Counted from the stretch's first letter, positions 15,037 through 22,890 are shown. The stretch is 29,801 nt of DNA from an uncultured Bacillota bacterium (GCA_937967955.1 CALBUB010000052.1:1-29801); one strand, 5' to 3'. Numbers and translations are program-made. Notes: generated by a model not told the origin, from the sequence alone.

Positions 15037-15167
15037 TTTATATAAAGAAGGAAGCCACAAAAGGCATATAGGATTAAAGCTAACAGCATAATTATATAGA
15101 GCCATTTTACAAAATCATAGAAAGGAACTTATAAAGAAAATAATATCTTCTTGAATAAAACTATCAT

Positions 15168-15207
15168 AAAAAAGAGACCCTTATGTAAAAAATAGGGTCT
15201 CTTTTTT
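15168..15207 (-). terminator. Terminator of the ferredoxin gene
   Basis: AAAAAAGAGACCCT and AGGGTCTCTTTTTT form a 14-bp stem with a 12-base loop, directly downstream of the ferredoxin stop codon on the minus strand. Confidence 0.9.
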
Positions 15208-15211
15208 ATCT

Positions 15212-15385
15212 CTATTCTTCTGGTTGAGGTGCATCTACTGGACATACGTTTGCACATGCGCCACATTCGATGCATTTATCAGGATCAATAACGTATTTAT
15301 CATCTCCAGCACTGATTGCTTCAACTGGGCATTCTGCCTCGCAAGCACCACATGCTATACACTCATCAGTGATGTAATATGCCAA
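15212..15385 (-). CDS. Clostridial-type 2[4Fe-4S] ferredoxin
   Basis: This 57-residue low-potential electron carrier has two classic cluster motifs, CIACGACEAECP and CIECGACANVCP, separated by 'VEAISAGDDKYVIDPDK', which is the standard length for clostridial ferredoxins. It would shuttle electrons between pyruvate:ferredoxin oxidoreductase, hydrogenases and similar enzymes. The start is a TTG at 15385: GGGAGGTG ends 6 bases before it, and the mature sequence 'AYYITDEC' follows as in known ferredoxins. The frame's GTG far upstream has no ribosome site. It is monocistronic. Confidence 0.95.
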   Translation of the reverse strand: MAYYITDECIACGACEAECPVEAISAGDDKYVIDPDKCIECGACANVCPVDAPQPEE

Positions 15386-15410
15386 ATCTTTCACCTCCCA
15401 ATAGAGCTTG

Positions 15411-15438
15411 TCTATAACCACCTATTACATTTTATCAA
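15411..15438 (-). promoter_or_regulatory. Candidate ferredoxin promoter
   Basis: TTGATA (15438-15433) and TATAGA (15416-15411) lie 16 bases apart, 26 bases before the TTG start. Reasonable match, short spacer. Confidence 0.5.
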
Positions 15439-15472
15439 ATATTCATCCATAATTAAAGCATAAAATGATTAG

Positions 15473-15501
15473 TTGGACATATTTTATCAAAATTTGTCCA
15501 A
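15473..15501. repeat. Inverted repeat between ricT and ferredoxin genes
   Basis: TTGGACATATTTT (15473-15485) and AAAATTTGTCCAA (15489-15501) match at 12 of 13 positions around a 3-base centre. It lies downstream of ricT and upstream of the ferredoxin promoter. It could be a weak ricT terminator, although the U tract is poor, or an operator for the ferredoxin gene. Confidence 0.5.
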
Positions 15502-15521
15502 AGGGAGGTGAAAACTTAGTT

Positions 15522-16373
15522 TTATTCTATTTCTTCTTCCTCTTCACACTTACATTCCTCTTCTTGGGTAACTATTATCTCGTCTACTCTGTAGTTGTGC
15601 AGCTCCTCAGTGCCGTCCTCCATCTTTATCCTGACTTTTACCATTTGAAGAAGAGTATAGGTTTCCTCTATTGTCCCTTGACCTAGAGGGGTCAGTACTA
15701 TAGTACCAACATTAGGCATGTTGGCTAATAGTTCTTGATAAGTATCATGTTCAAATTTTAAGCAGCACATAAGCCTTCCACAAAGGCCAGAAATTTTAGT
15801 AGGATTTAATGACAGGCTTTGATCCTTAGCCATTTTTATGGAAACAGGTTCAAACTCTCCTAAAAACTTATGGCAACAGGTTACCCGGCCACAAGGTCCA
15901 AGGCCTCCAATCATTTTTACTTCATCTCTTACTCCAATTTGCCTAAGCTCTATCCTTGTCCTAAATATAGCTGCCAAATCCTTTACTAATTCTCTAAAAT
16001 CTACCCTGCCTTCAGCTGTAAAGTAAAATATTACCTTATTATTATCAAAGGTATATTCTACATCTATTAACTTCATAGGAAGGCCGTGTTCAGCAATTTT
16101 TTCCTCACATATATAGAAGGCACTTTCCGCTTTTTCTAAATTTTTCCTATGGATTTGGTGGTCTTCTTCAGTGGCCACACGGATAACCTTCCTTAGGGGA
16201 GAAACTATTTCATCTTCTTCAACTTGTTTTGGCCCTACTATTACATGGCCAAATTCTATTCCCCTTATAGTTTCTACTATTACATGGTCATCCTTTTTAA
16301 TATCCAGTTCACCAAGATCAAAATAGTATATTTTCCCTGCTTTCTTAAATCTCACACCTACAACTGTTACCAT
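15522..16373 (-). CDS. ricT: RicT (YaaT), PSP1-domain RNase Y specificity factor
   Basis: In B. subtilis RicT joins RicA and RicF in an iron-sulfur 'Y-complex' that directs RNase Y to many mRNAs and influences sporulation, biofilm and competence. This 283-residue protein has the PSP1 C-terminal domain with 'MIGGLGPCGRVTCCHKFL' and 'GLCGRLMCCLKFE', the conserved cysteines that hold the cluster. The C-terminus is Glu-rich with CKCEEEEE. Its ribosome site AGGAGG overlaps the holB stop codon, so the genes are coupled. Neither ricA nor ricF is in the window. Confidence 0.95.
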   Translation of the reverse strand: MVTVVGVRFKKAGKIYYFDLGELDIKKDDHVIVETIRGIEFGHVIVGPKQVEEDEIVSPLRKVIRVATEEDHQIHRKNLEKAESAFYICEEKIAEHGLPMKLIDVEYTFDNNKVIFYFTAEGRVDFRELVKDLAAIFRTRIELRQIGVRDEVKMIGGLGPCGRVTCCHKFLGEFEPVSIKMAKDQSLSLNPTKISGLCGRLMCCLKFEHDTYQELLANMPNVGTIVLTPLGQGTIEETYTLLQMVKVRIKMEDGTEELHNYRVDEIIVTQEEECKCEEEEEIE

Positions 16374-16378
16374 ATATA

Positions 16379-17356
16379 TTAAACCTCCTGTATCTTCAAA
16401 AGCATAGTTTCTATAGCCAGTTGGAAGTTAACATTGCTTTTTATGTGGTCTTTTGTTTTTATTACATATTCTATTATATCATTAATCCTATTCTTATTTA
16501 TAAAACTTTGGCTGGATAATAATTGAATTTTATCCTTATTTACTATTAAGTTGGAATTACCTAGTTCCTTATATATTATTAAATCTCTAAACCAGTAGAG
16601 GATTATATCCATTATACTGTCTATAGAGTCCTTGTTTTCTACAAAGAAGTTTACAGAGTTCATTATATTCATCTTATCTCCAGTTAATATATTGTGAATA
16701 GTATTTAATGTATTTTCCCTCATATTGAAAAATTCTTCTGACTGGCTTAAGTATATAGCTTTCCCTACAGAACCTTTAGTAAAATCAGCAATAAATTTAG
16801 CTTCTTCTGTGGATTTATTGTACTTTTCCTTAAGAAGCTTTATTATCTTTTTGTTTTCTACAGGGAAAAATTTAATCACCTGGGCCCTGGATAGTATTGT
16901 AGGTATGAGGCTGTTCATATTGGAAGTGATAAGTATTATATTTATATAAAGGGGAGGCTCCTCTAAAGTTTTAAGAAGCTCATTTTGGGCCTCTATACCC
17001 ATCTTGTCACATTCATCTATTATGATAAGCCTCCTTTCACTTTCTAAAGGAGCTATAGCCATAGATTTTACAAGCTCATCAATCCTCTTCTTTGGAATCA
17101 AATCCTTTTCAGGTTCAATAAGTTCCAAATCAGGATGGTTAAAGTTATCAAACTTTAAACAAGAATTACAGCTATTACAAGGTTCTAAGCCCTTTTCTTT
17201 ACAAAGCAAGGTCTTAGCAAAAGCTAAGGCTACTAACTTCTTTCCTATGGCCTCCTCTCCTGAAAAAAGATAGCAATGGAATATGTGCCTATTTTTTATA
17301 GCATTTTTAAGTATTTCTATTACCCTTTCATGTCCTATTATATTATTAAAAGCCAT
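16379..17356 (-). CDS. holB: DNA polymerase III delta' subunit
   Basis: Delta' is part of the clamp loader that places the sliding clamp on primed DNA. This 325-residue AAA+ protein shows 'HCYLFSGEEAIGKKLVALAFAK' with an intact Walker A (GEEAIGKK), zinc-binding cysteines in 'CKEKGLEPCNSCNSC', 'IIDECDKMGIEAQNELLKTLEEPP' and 'ILSRAQVIKFFPV' (the SRC-like sensor region reads SRA). The ATG at 17356 is 8 bases from AAAGG; a GTG at 17365 overlaps the ribosome site. It is in the tmk-darA-darA2-holB-ricT operon. Confidence 0.93.
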   Translation of the reverse strand: MAFNNIIGHERVIEILKNAIKNRHIFHCYLFSGEEAIGKKLVALAFAKTLLCKEKGLEPCNSCNSCLKFDNFNHPDLELIEPEKDLIPKKRIDELVKSMAIAPLESERRLIIIDECDKMGIEAQNELLKTLEEPPLYINIILITSNMNSLIPTILSRAQVIKFFPVENKKIIKLLKEKYNKSTEEAKFIADFTKGSVGKAIYLSQSEEFFNMRENTLNTIHNILTGDKMNIMNSVNFFVENKDSIDSIMDIILYWFRDLIIYKELGNSNLIVNKDKIQLLSSQSFINKNRINDIIEYVIKTKDHIKSNVNFQLAIETMLLKIQEV

Positions 17357-17370
17357 ATTATCCACCTTTA

Positions 17371-17655
17371 CTATAACTTTTTATATCCCTGGGCATCCAA
17401 TATGAATAGGTTCGCTCCACCTACTATTACTTCCTCTTTTCTCTTTTTTGCCTTTTTCTCCTTACAATTCTCCTTAATTATATTTACAACCTCATCTACC
17501 TTTTCATCTTCTACCCCTATCAATAAAGTAGTATTACCTGTTTTTAAAAAGCCTCCTGTTGAAGATAGTTTGGTAGCCCTATACTCCTTCTCTGTAAGTT
17601 GATTTATAATTTTATTTGAAAAATCATCTTCTAATATGGCAATTATAAGCTTCAT
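17371..17655 (-). CDS. Short DarA-like paralog lacking the B-loop
   Basis: This 94-residue PII-like protein is a clear paralog of the preceding gene: it starts MKLIIAI and keeps 'STGGFLKTGNTTLLIGVEDEKVD' and the C-terminal 'VGGANLFILDA'. The loop between C64 and VGGA is 14 residues shorter and is replaced by a basic stretch (KEKKAKKRKEEVI). DarA binds c-di-AMP near the TGGFL-GNTT element and moves its long loops on binding, so this paralog may still bind ligand but signal differently, or mix with DarA in trimers (inference). It occupies the place of yaaR in B. subtilis, between yaaQ and holB, and has its own AGGAGGGGG ribosome site. Confidence 0.88.
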   Translation of the reverse strand: MKLIIAILEDDFSNKIINQLTEKEYRATKLSSTGGFLKTGNTTLLIGVEDEKVDEVVNIIKENCKEKKAKKRKEEVIVGGANLFILDAQGYKKL

Positions 17656-17669
17656 AAGACCCCCTCCTA

Positions 17670-17996
17670 TTAGAGTCTAATATGTCTTTCCACATCCAAT
17701 ATGAATATGGTTGCTCCTCCTACCCTTACTTCTAAAGGATAAGGTATATAAGTATCTCCTGGCATAGTTACAGAAAGCAAGGAAGTAGTAATAGTTCTAG
17801 TTTTACAATTGTTTTCTATTATATTCAACACATCATCTACCTTTTCATCTTCTACCCCTATTAGCAAAGTAGTATTACCAGCCTTCAAAAAACCTCCTGT
17901 TGATGCTAATTTGGTTACACTGAATTCATTTTCAGTAAGTTCATCTATAAGGCTTGGTGCATCTTGGTCTTGGACTATAGCCACTATAAGTTTCAT
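17670..17996 (-). CDS. darA: DarA (YaaQ), PII-like c-di-AMP receptor
   Basis: DarA/PstA is a trimeric PII-like protein that binds cyclic di-AMP; its downstream partner is unknown. The 108-residue sequence has normal length, 'ASTGGFLKAGNTTLLIGVEDEKVDD' (residues 31-55), a long B-loop (about 65-91) with 'MPGDTYIPYP', and 'VRVGGATIFILDVERHIRL' at the end. Its ATG overlaps the tmk stop codon (ATGA), as in translationally coupled genes, and a second, shortened copy follows 14 bases downstream. Confidence 0.95.
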   Translation of the reverse strand: MKLIVAIVQDQDAPSLIDELTENEFSVTKLASTGGFLKAGNTTLLIGVEDEKVDDVLNIIENNCKTRTITTSLLSVTMPGDTYIPYPLEVRVGGATIFILDVERHIRL

Positions 17997-18628
17997 ATTA
18001 TCCCCCTCCTTTTTAGGAAATCTCTAATAATTTTTTTAGTTTCTTCGAATACCTCTTCTTTAGATTTGCTTGCATCTACTATCTTTATATTGTTTCCATA
18101 GGTTTTTATTAGCTCCATATATCCATCGTATACCCTTCTATGGAAAGCTTTCCCCTCCCTTTCTAATCTGTCTCCCCCTTTTTTACGGGTTTTCCTAAGA
18201 AGAGTAGTAGCTGGATCTACATGGAAGAATAAAGTCAAATCAGGCCTTATCCCCTTTATAGCAAAATCATTTATCATCATTACTTCCTTGATTCCTAAAT
18301 TTCTACCCACTCCTTGATAGGCTAAACTAGAAAGTATAAATCTATCACAAAGGACTACTTTTCCTTCCTCTACAGCTGGAAGTATTTTTTCCCTAAGGTG
18401 TTGGCCTCTAGCTGCTGCATATAATAGGGCTTCTGTTTCTGGAATCATATTTTTATTCCTGTTATCTAGTAAAATCTGCCTTATATCCTCACCTATTTTA
18501 GTGCCTCCTGGCTCTCTTGTTTCTATAAAAGCTATATTTTCCTGCCTAAAATATTCAGCAATCATTCTAACCATGGTAGTCTTTCCTGAACCATCAGGTC
18601 CTTCAAAAGCTATGAATACTCCTTTCAA
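17993..18628 (-). CDS. tmk: Thymidylate kinase
   Basis: Tmk phosphorylates dTMP to dTDP, an essential step to dTTP. This 211-residue P-loop kinase shows 'FIAFEGPDGSGKTT' (Walker A), 'TREPGGTKIGEDIR' (the DRX-like substrate loop), 'DRFILSSLAYQGVGR' and a LID region 'RKKGGDRLEREG'. The start is a TTG at 18628, 10 bases from AAGGGA; no in-frame ATG is available nearby. It lies 7 bases from yaaO and overlaps darA by 4 bases. Confidence 0.96.
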   Translation of the reverse strand: MKGVFIAFEGPDGSGKTTMVRMIAEYFRQENIAFIETREPGGTKIGEDIRQILLDNRNKNMIPETEALLYAAARGQHLREKILPAVEEGKVVLCDRFILSSLAYQGVGRNLGIKEVMMINDFAIKGIRPDLTLFFHVDPATTLLRKTRKKGGDRLEREGKAFHRRVYDGYMELIKTYGNNIKIVDASKSKEEVFEETKKIIRDFLKRRGII

Positions 18629-18634
18629 TATTTG

Positions 18635-20062
18635 TCATTCCCTTCTTCGTTTAACTACTTTTATCTTTTCTCTATTATAGCCTATCAGCCCTACAATTTC
18701 TATACTTTTATCCAGGGCTGTTTGGATATAAGCTACTAGTTCTTCAGTAATCAATTCTCCTGGACAGATAAGGGGAACTCCTGGAGGATAAGGGGTTATG
18801 AAGGTTGCTGCTATCCTTCCTATACTATCCTTTAAATGGATTATTTCTTTTGGAGAGTAATAGGCTTCATATATGGGCAGCTTTATTTTAGGTTTTGGTA
18901 TATATGGAGCTTCTTGCTTTTCCTTTCCTTTAGTAGATACTTGACTAGCTATCTCCTTTACTGCCCTAAGTAGCCTTTCAAAATCTTCAGCTTCATTCAT
19001 AACACTAGTAAGGGCAAGGGCATAGTTAAAGTCTGCCATTTCCATGTATATGCCAAAATGCTCCATTAATATTTGGCTTAATTGGGTACCAGTCACACCT
19101 TCTATCCCTAATAATACTTTGGTAATATCCTTATGGTAAATAGTCCTATCTTCCTTATCTCCTGTAAATACTATAACCTTATCTATAGCTTTTAAAGCTT
19201 CTGTTAGTTTATATATATAATCTATATTCCTATTTAGCTTCTCCTTACCCTTCTTTTCCATATAAGCTCTAGCTAACTCTAGGGAAGCCATAAATAGATA
19301 AGAAGGGCTAGTAGTCTGATATAGACTGGACATCTCCTCTAACTTCTCTATATCAACCCTATCACTTCCTACATGGAGCATAGAGGTTTGAGTAAAGCTG
19401 GGTAAAGTCTTATGGGTACTCTGGACTACCAAGTCTGCACCTGCTTTAAGGGAGGATATTGGCAATTTATCAGAAAAGACAAAGTGGCTACCATGAGCTT
19501 CATCTACTAAAAGTAGTTTATCATGCTTATGGACTATTGCTGCTATTTTCTCTATGTCTGAACAAATTCCATAGTAGTTAGGATAGGTAATAACTACTAC
19601 TTTTATATCCGGCTCTTCCTTTAGCTTCTTATCTATTTCTGCAGGGTCTACCCCTGTATATAAGTGATACTTCCTATTATAATTGGTATATATGTATTCT
19701 GTCCTAAGCTTGTTTAGTATTGCCCCATTATATACTGACTTATGGGCCTCCCTTTGGATTAATATCTTGTCTCCTGGCTGTGTTAATGTGGCTAAGGCTA
19801 TGTATATGCCTGTAGTAGTTCCCCCTACTGAATATATGGTCTTCTTTGCCCCGAAGGTCTCTGCCGCTAATTCCTGACTTTCCTTTATTATTCCTTCAGG
19901 AGCATGAAGGTTGTCTAGACCTGGAAGTTCAGTTGTGTCTCCAAAGGGGACTAACTTTGCCCATTCTATAAGTGTGTTCTTCCCTTTATGGCCTGGTGTA
20001 TGGAAGGATACCTTTTCCTTATCTATCAGCTCAAGAATTTTATTTAAAATTGGTGTTTTCAT
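18635..20062 (-). CDS. Orn/Lys/Arg decarboxylase family protein (YaaO-like)
   Basis: This 475-residue fold-type I PLP enzyme belongs to the short amino acid decarboxylases next to tmk in many Firmicutes. Visible landmarks are 'VSFHTPGHKG' near the N-terminus, 'YSVGGTTTGIYIALATL', 'LLVDEAHGSHF' and the PLP lysine in 'VVQSTHKTLPSFTQTS'. The C-terminal domain has 'YPPGVPLICPGELIT', typical of the family. The substrate (arginine, lysine or ornithine) cannot be read from sequence. The ATG at 20062 is 8 bases from AAGGA; the ATG at 20071 overlaps that site. It probably heads the tmk operon. Confidence 0.92.
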   Translation of the reverse strand: MKTPILNKILELIDKEKVSFHTPGHKGKNTLIEWAKLVPFGDTTELPGLDNLHAPEGIIKESQELAAETFGAKKTIYSVGGTTTGIYIALATLTQPGDKILIQREAHKSVYNGAILNKLRTEYIYTNYNRKYHLYTGVDPAEIDKKLKEEPDIKVVVITYPNYYGICSDIEKIAAIVHKHDKLLLVDEAHGSHFVFSDKLPISSLKAGADLVVQSTHKTLPSFTQTSMLHVGSDRVDIEKLEEMSSLYQTTSPSYLFMASLELARAYMEKKGKEKLNRNIDYIYKLTEALKAIDKVIVFTGDKEDRTIYHKDITKVLLGIEGVTGTQLSQILMEHFGIYMEMADFNYALALTSVMNEAEDFERLLRAVKEIASQVSTKGKEKQEAPYIPKPKIKLPIYEAYYSPKEIIHLKDSIGRIAATFITPYPPGVPLICPGELITEELVAYIQTALDKSIEIVGLIGYNREKIKVVKRRRE

Positions 20063-20101
20063 ATCTATCATCCTTATCTGTTAAGTTTGTATTAATTAGT
20101 A

Positions 20102-20135
20102 CAAAAAACTTAACCCTGTTTATTCTACAGGGTTT
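20102..20135 (-). terminator. Terminator of gin
   Basis: On the minus strand AACCCTG (20134-20128) pairs with CAGGGTT (20118-20112), the gin stop codon is in the loop, and AAGTTTTTTG follows. This separates gin from the yaaO-tmk operon. A weaker AT-rich repeat (TTAAGTTT...AAACTTAA) follows at 20082-20112. Confidence 0.75.
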
Positions 20136-20314
20136 ACAAAAGTTCTTTCGTATTTATAATTTTTCAGTATTGTCTTTACTATTTCTTTATAATAGTCATA
20201 TTTTTCACAGGCTACAGAAACATTGGCTATTTCTTGAAAACAATCTTCACATATGATACTTCCTAATAATTCCATTGTATTTTCCGCTTCCAAACCACAT
20301 ATATCACAATACAC
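20120..20314 (-). CDS. csfB: Sigma factor inhibitor Gin (CsfB) family protein
   Basis: Gin/CsfB is a small zinc protein that inhibits sigma-G (and sigma-E) so that the forespore and mother-cell programmes do not mix. The predicted 64 residues contain CDIC (3-6) and CEDC (22-25), spaced as in the family, followed by a helical tail with 'YDYYKEIVKTILKNYKYERTFVNP'. Length equals that of B. subtilis Gin, and the neighbourhood (upstream of yaaO-tmk) matches. The start is a GTG at 20314, 8 bases after AGGGAG; a TTG at 20344 lacks a ribosome site and overlaps a candidate -10 box. Confidence 0.82.
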   Translation of the reverse strand: MYCDICGLEAENTMELLGSIICEDCFQEIANVSVACEKYDYYKEIVKTILKNYKYERTFVNPVE

Positions 20315-20343
20315 AAAATCAACTCCCTGGCATCTTTTTATCA

Positions 20344-20373
20344 AATTATTGTCATTCTTGCTATATATTATTC
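20344..20373 (-). promoter_or_regulatory. Candidate sigma-F/sigma-G promoter of gin
   Basis: On the minus strand GAATA (20373-20369), a 15-base gap, and GACAATAATT (20353-20344) partly fit the forespore consensus GYATA-N15-GGNNANANT. Transcription would start near 20337, just before the GTG start of gin. B. subtilis csfB is forespore-expressed. The match is incomplete. Confidence 0.35.
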
Positions 20374-20408
20374 ACTAATTTTTCCTTTGTGCTTGCCAGG
20401 TTTAGATT

Positions 20409-21383
20409 TTAATATATCACATTTATCTTATGTCCACAATTGGAACATTTGCCATCTTTAATTCCTGTAACCTGACCTATTGTAGTTCTGTTTACCAATT
20501 CAATTGAACAGGAAGGACAATAGGTATTCCTATCTATTCCCATAACATTGCCTATATAAACATAGCGTAGGTGCTTTTGGGCTATTTTTTTAGCCTTCAT
20601 AAGGGTATCATAGCTTGTAGGGGGTAAGTCCATCTTATAAGCAGGGAAATACTTGTTTAAATGTAAGGGAATATTCTCATCTATTTCAGCTAGCCAGCTG
20701 GCTAAGTATTCTATTTCATCTTCTGAGCTGTTTAGCCCATCGATTATCAAATTGGTTACTTCCACATGGACTTGTTTTGCAGCCATCTTAATAGTTTTCA
20801 ATACCGGTTCTAATTTTCCTTTACATATTTTAGTATAAAAATCCTCCTTAATAGCCTTTAAATCTATATTCATAGCATCCACATAAGGAAGCAATTCTTT
20901 CAAAGGTTCTTCATTTATATAGCCGTTGGTAACCAATACGTTTTTCAAGCCTCTATCTTTCATTAATTTACACATATGGAAAACGTATTCATAAGAAATA
21001 CTAGGTTCATTATAGGTATAAGCTATGCCAATAGAACCTCTAGCTTTGGCTAACAACAATATGTCCTGGTCTTCTATTTCTATGGCCATAGATTTCTTCT
21101 GAGATATTTCCCAGTTCTGACAAAAGTCACATTTTAGATTACAGCCGTAGGTACCTATGGACAATATATTACTGCCAGGATAGAAGTGATATAGGGGTTT
21201 TTTCTCTATAGGATCGTAAGCATAGGATGCAATTTTGCCATAGTTTAAGGAGATTAGGCTCCCCCCAACATTCTTTCTCACCCTACAGACTCCCAAATCT
21301 CCCTCTTTAATAACACAGCCATGGGGACAGAGCTTACACTTGACAAGATTGTCTTCCTTCTTTTCATAGTACATTGCTTCCAT
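20409..21383 (-). CDS. AmmeMemoRadiSam system radical SAM enzyme
   Basis: This 324-residue radical SAM protein binds a 4Fe-4S cluster through CNLKCDFC (CxxxCxxC; 'GTYGCNLKCDFCQNWEIS'). Other family marks are an N-terminal 'CKLCPHGCVIKEGDLGVCRVR', 'IAYTYNEPSISYEY', and a C-terminal CPSC...CSNC pair. It resembles pyruvate formate-lyase activating enzymes but belongs to the TIGR04337 (AmmeMemoRadiSam) group, which is always found with AMMECR1 and Memo/LigB-like proteins. The substrate is unknown. It starts 11 bases after the fused partner gene with an AGGAGG site, so the pair is one operon. Confidence 0.92.
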   Translation of the reverse strand: MEAMYYEKKEDNLVKCKLCPHGCVIKEGDLGVCRVRKNVGGSLISLNYGKIASYAYDPIEKKPLYHFYPGSNILSIGTYGCNLKCDFCQNWEISQKKSMAIEIEDQDILLLAKARGSIGIAYTYNEPSISYEYVFHMCKLMKDRGLKNVLVTNGYINEEPLKELLPYVDAMNIDLKAIKEDFYTKICKGKLEPVLKTIKMAAKQVHVEVTNLIIDGLNSSEDEIEYLASWLAEIDENIPLHLNKYFPAYKMDLPPTSYDTLMKAKKIAQKHLRYVYIGNVMGIDRNTYCPSCSIELVNRTTIGQVTGIKDGKCSNCGHKINVIY

Positions 21384-21394
21384 TATGAAACCTC

Positions 21395-22804
21395 CTAATG
21401 ATGTCTTATAACTTCAAAGCGTTCTATATTATAATCTTCGTCTTCCCTAATGCCAGCCTTTCTAAGGGCTATCCTTACTTGTTCTTCAGCTGTATCTATG
21501 CCATCTAAATTAGGAAGTAATAGACCCCTTCTAAAGCCTTTAGATACTATTACACCATACCTTTTAGGATCTAATTCATTTATTGATGAAACAGGCTCTG
21601 GCTCCTTTAATACATCTACTGAATAGACTAATTTGGGCAATTCTTCTTCAGTTACAGGTGCAAACCTAGGATCTTCAGTGCCAGCACTTATGGCATTTTC
21701 TATTATCTCTTCTGCTAAATTTTTTCTAACAGGTTCAATGGTACCTATACAGCCTCTTAAGACTCCATCCTTTTCTATAGATACAAAAACTCCACTTCTC
21801 CTATTGAGAAACTCTTCCCCTAAGTCCTCTGGTACTTTTAGCCTTTCTCCATATTTTATATAGTGTTCTAAGCTTTTTCTAGCTAGCCTTACATAAGGAT
21901 CTTCTTTTTCCCTTATCTTTTCAATTTTTTCCCTTTCTTTTCTCTTAAGCTTTCCATAAATTCTTCTACTGTCATCCCTTCCAATAGGTACAAATCTAGC
22001 ATTACAATAGCCTACACCAAAAGGCCCTTCATAGGATAGGACTTCTGCCTCTACCTTATAGCCATCTAGAAAACCTGCCAGTACTATTAAAGACCTAAGG
22101 GCACATTGGCCAGCCTTCTCTGCTAAAACCGAATCAAAAGTGACAACTTTTTCAAAGTCCGCCTCTTTTAATAGATTAATCAGCTTTTTATCAAATTCAG
22201 GTCCATAGGGGGAATAGGAATAAGGGCCTGAATTAGATAATCTATGGGATAGGTCCCCGCTGGCTATAAATACTACATCTTCATTAGACTCAAGTACAGC
22301 TTTCTGGATTATATGGCCAAACTTGTAAAGCTTCTCAGGGGATAATAGGCCGTAGGTTATGTGTACAAGCTTGTAGGCATGGTACTCCTTATTTACAAAA
22401 TACAAGGGAACCAAGGTGCCATGGTCTAATTTTAGGCTTAATTGATAAGCTCTAGCTAACTTTTTGTCAATCTTAGCTATTGGTATATTTTCCTTTTCAC
22501 TTTTATTTATTATATCCTTTACCAATTCCAAATTGTTTTCAAAACTAAAGCTTATATCTCTACTTCCAAAATCCCCAAAATCCCCTTCCAACTTTTCTTC
22601 TACTGATATAGATATGGCATCACTAAATAAAGGACCGTGGGGAGTTACTACAAGGATTGTAGTAGGTCCCTTTCCCTTTATATCCTTAGCTAAATCCTTA
22701 CTTCCTTCAATAGTTTTTGCAGCAGCTAGCCGCCTTTCTCTTCCTATCTCTTCTATTATTATAGGAGGATGGGGAAATAGGTAGCCGGACAGTATATTAC
22801 CCAT
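21395..22804 (-). CDS. LigB-like/AMMECR1 fusion protein (AmmeMemoRadiSam system A+B)
   Basis: This 469-residue protein joins two domains. Residues about 1-275 resemble class III extradiol dioxygenases of the LigB/Memo fold ('FPHPPIIIEEIGRER', 'VVTPHGPLFSDAIS', 'IASGDLSHRL' and 'SYEGPFGVGYCNARFVP'), with metal-ligand-type histidines. Residues about 300-469 are an AMMECR1 domain ('LARKSLEHYIKYG', 'GVFVSIEKDGVLRGCIGTIEP', 'DPRFAPVT'). A Lys/Arg/Glu-rich helix (about 278-298) links them. Dioxygenase activity in an anaerobe would be odd, so the fold may serve another reaction. AGGGAG precedes the ATG. Function of the system is unknown. Confidence 0.9.
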   Translation of the reverse strand: MGNILSGYLFPHPPIIIEEIGRERRLAAAKTIEGSKDLAKDIKGKGPTTILVVTPHGPLFSDAISISVEEKLEGDFGDFGSRDISFSFENNLELVKDIINKSEKENIPIAKIDKKLARAYQLSLKLDHGTLVPLYFVNKEYHAYKLVHITYGLLSPEKLYKFGHIIQKAVLESNEDVVFIASGDLSHRLSNSGPYSYSPYGPEFDKKLINLLKEADFEKVVTFDSVLAEKAGQCALRSLIVLAGFLDGYKVEAEVLSYEGPFGVGYCNARFVPIGRDDSRRIYGKLKRKEREKIEKIREKEDPYVRLARKSLEHYIKYGERLKVPEDLGEEFLNRRSGVFVSIEKDGVLRGCIGTIEPVRKNLAEEIIENAISAGTEDPRFAPVTEEELPKLVYSVDVLKEPEPVSSINELDPKRYGVIVSKGFRRGLLLPNLDGIDTAEEQVRIALRKAGIREDEDYNIERFEVIRHH

Positions 22805-22859
22805 TTTATCACTCCCTATTCCCTATAAATTCAAAAAAATTCTGTAATTTATTACTTCC

Positions 22860-22888
22860 ATTTTAACTTATAATAATACAAATATCAA
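22860..22888 (-). promoter_or_regulatory. Promoter of the AmmeMemoRadiSam operon
   Basis: TTGATA (22888-22883) and TAAAAT (22865-22860) are separated by 17 bases, 56 bases before the ATG at 22804. Confidence 0.6.
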
Positions 22889-22890
22889 CA

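Noticed and set aside
15027..15089. Small hydrophobic reading frame on the minus strand (MLLALILYAFCGFLLYINCQ, 20 codons) upstream of rsmI
   Set aside because: It looks like a membrane helix, but there is no ribosome site, an in-frame stop lies just upstream, and its 3' end runs into the rsmI -35 region. Probably chance in AT-rich DNA.
15386..15421. 12-codon N-terminal extension of the ferredoxin
   Set aside because: No ribosome site, unlike any ferredoxin, and it overlaps the candidate -10; the TTG at 15385 is well placed after GGGAGGTG.
15501..15514. Rightward mini-frame after AAGGGAGGTG
   Set aside because: GTG-AAA-ACT-TAG overlaps the ribosome-site-like sequence and is three codons long.
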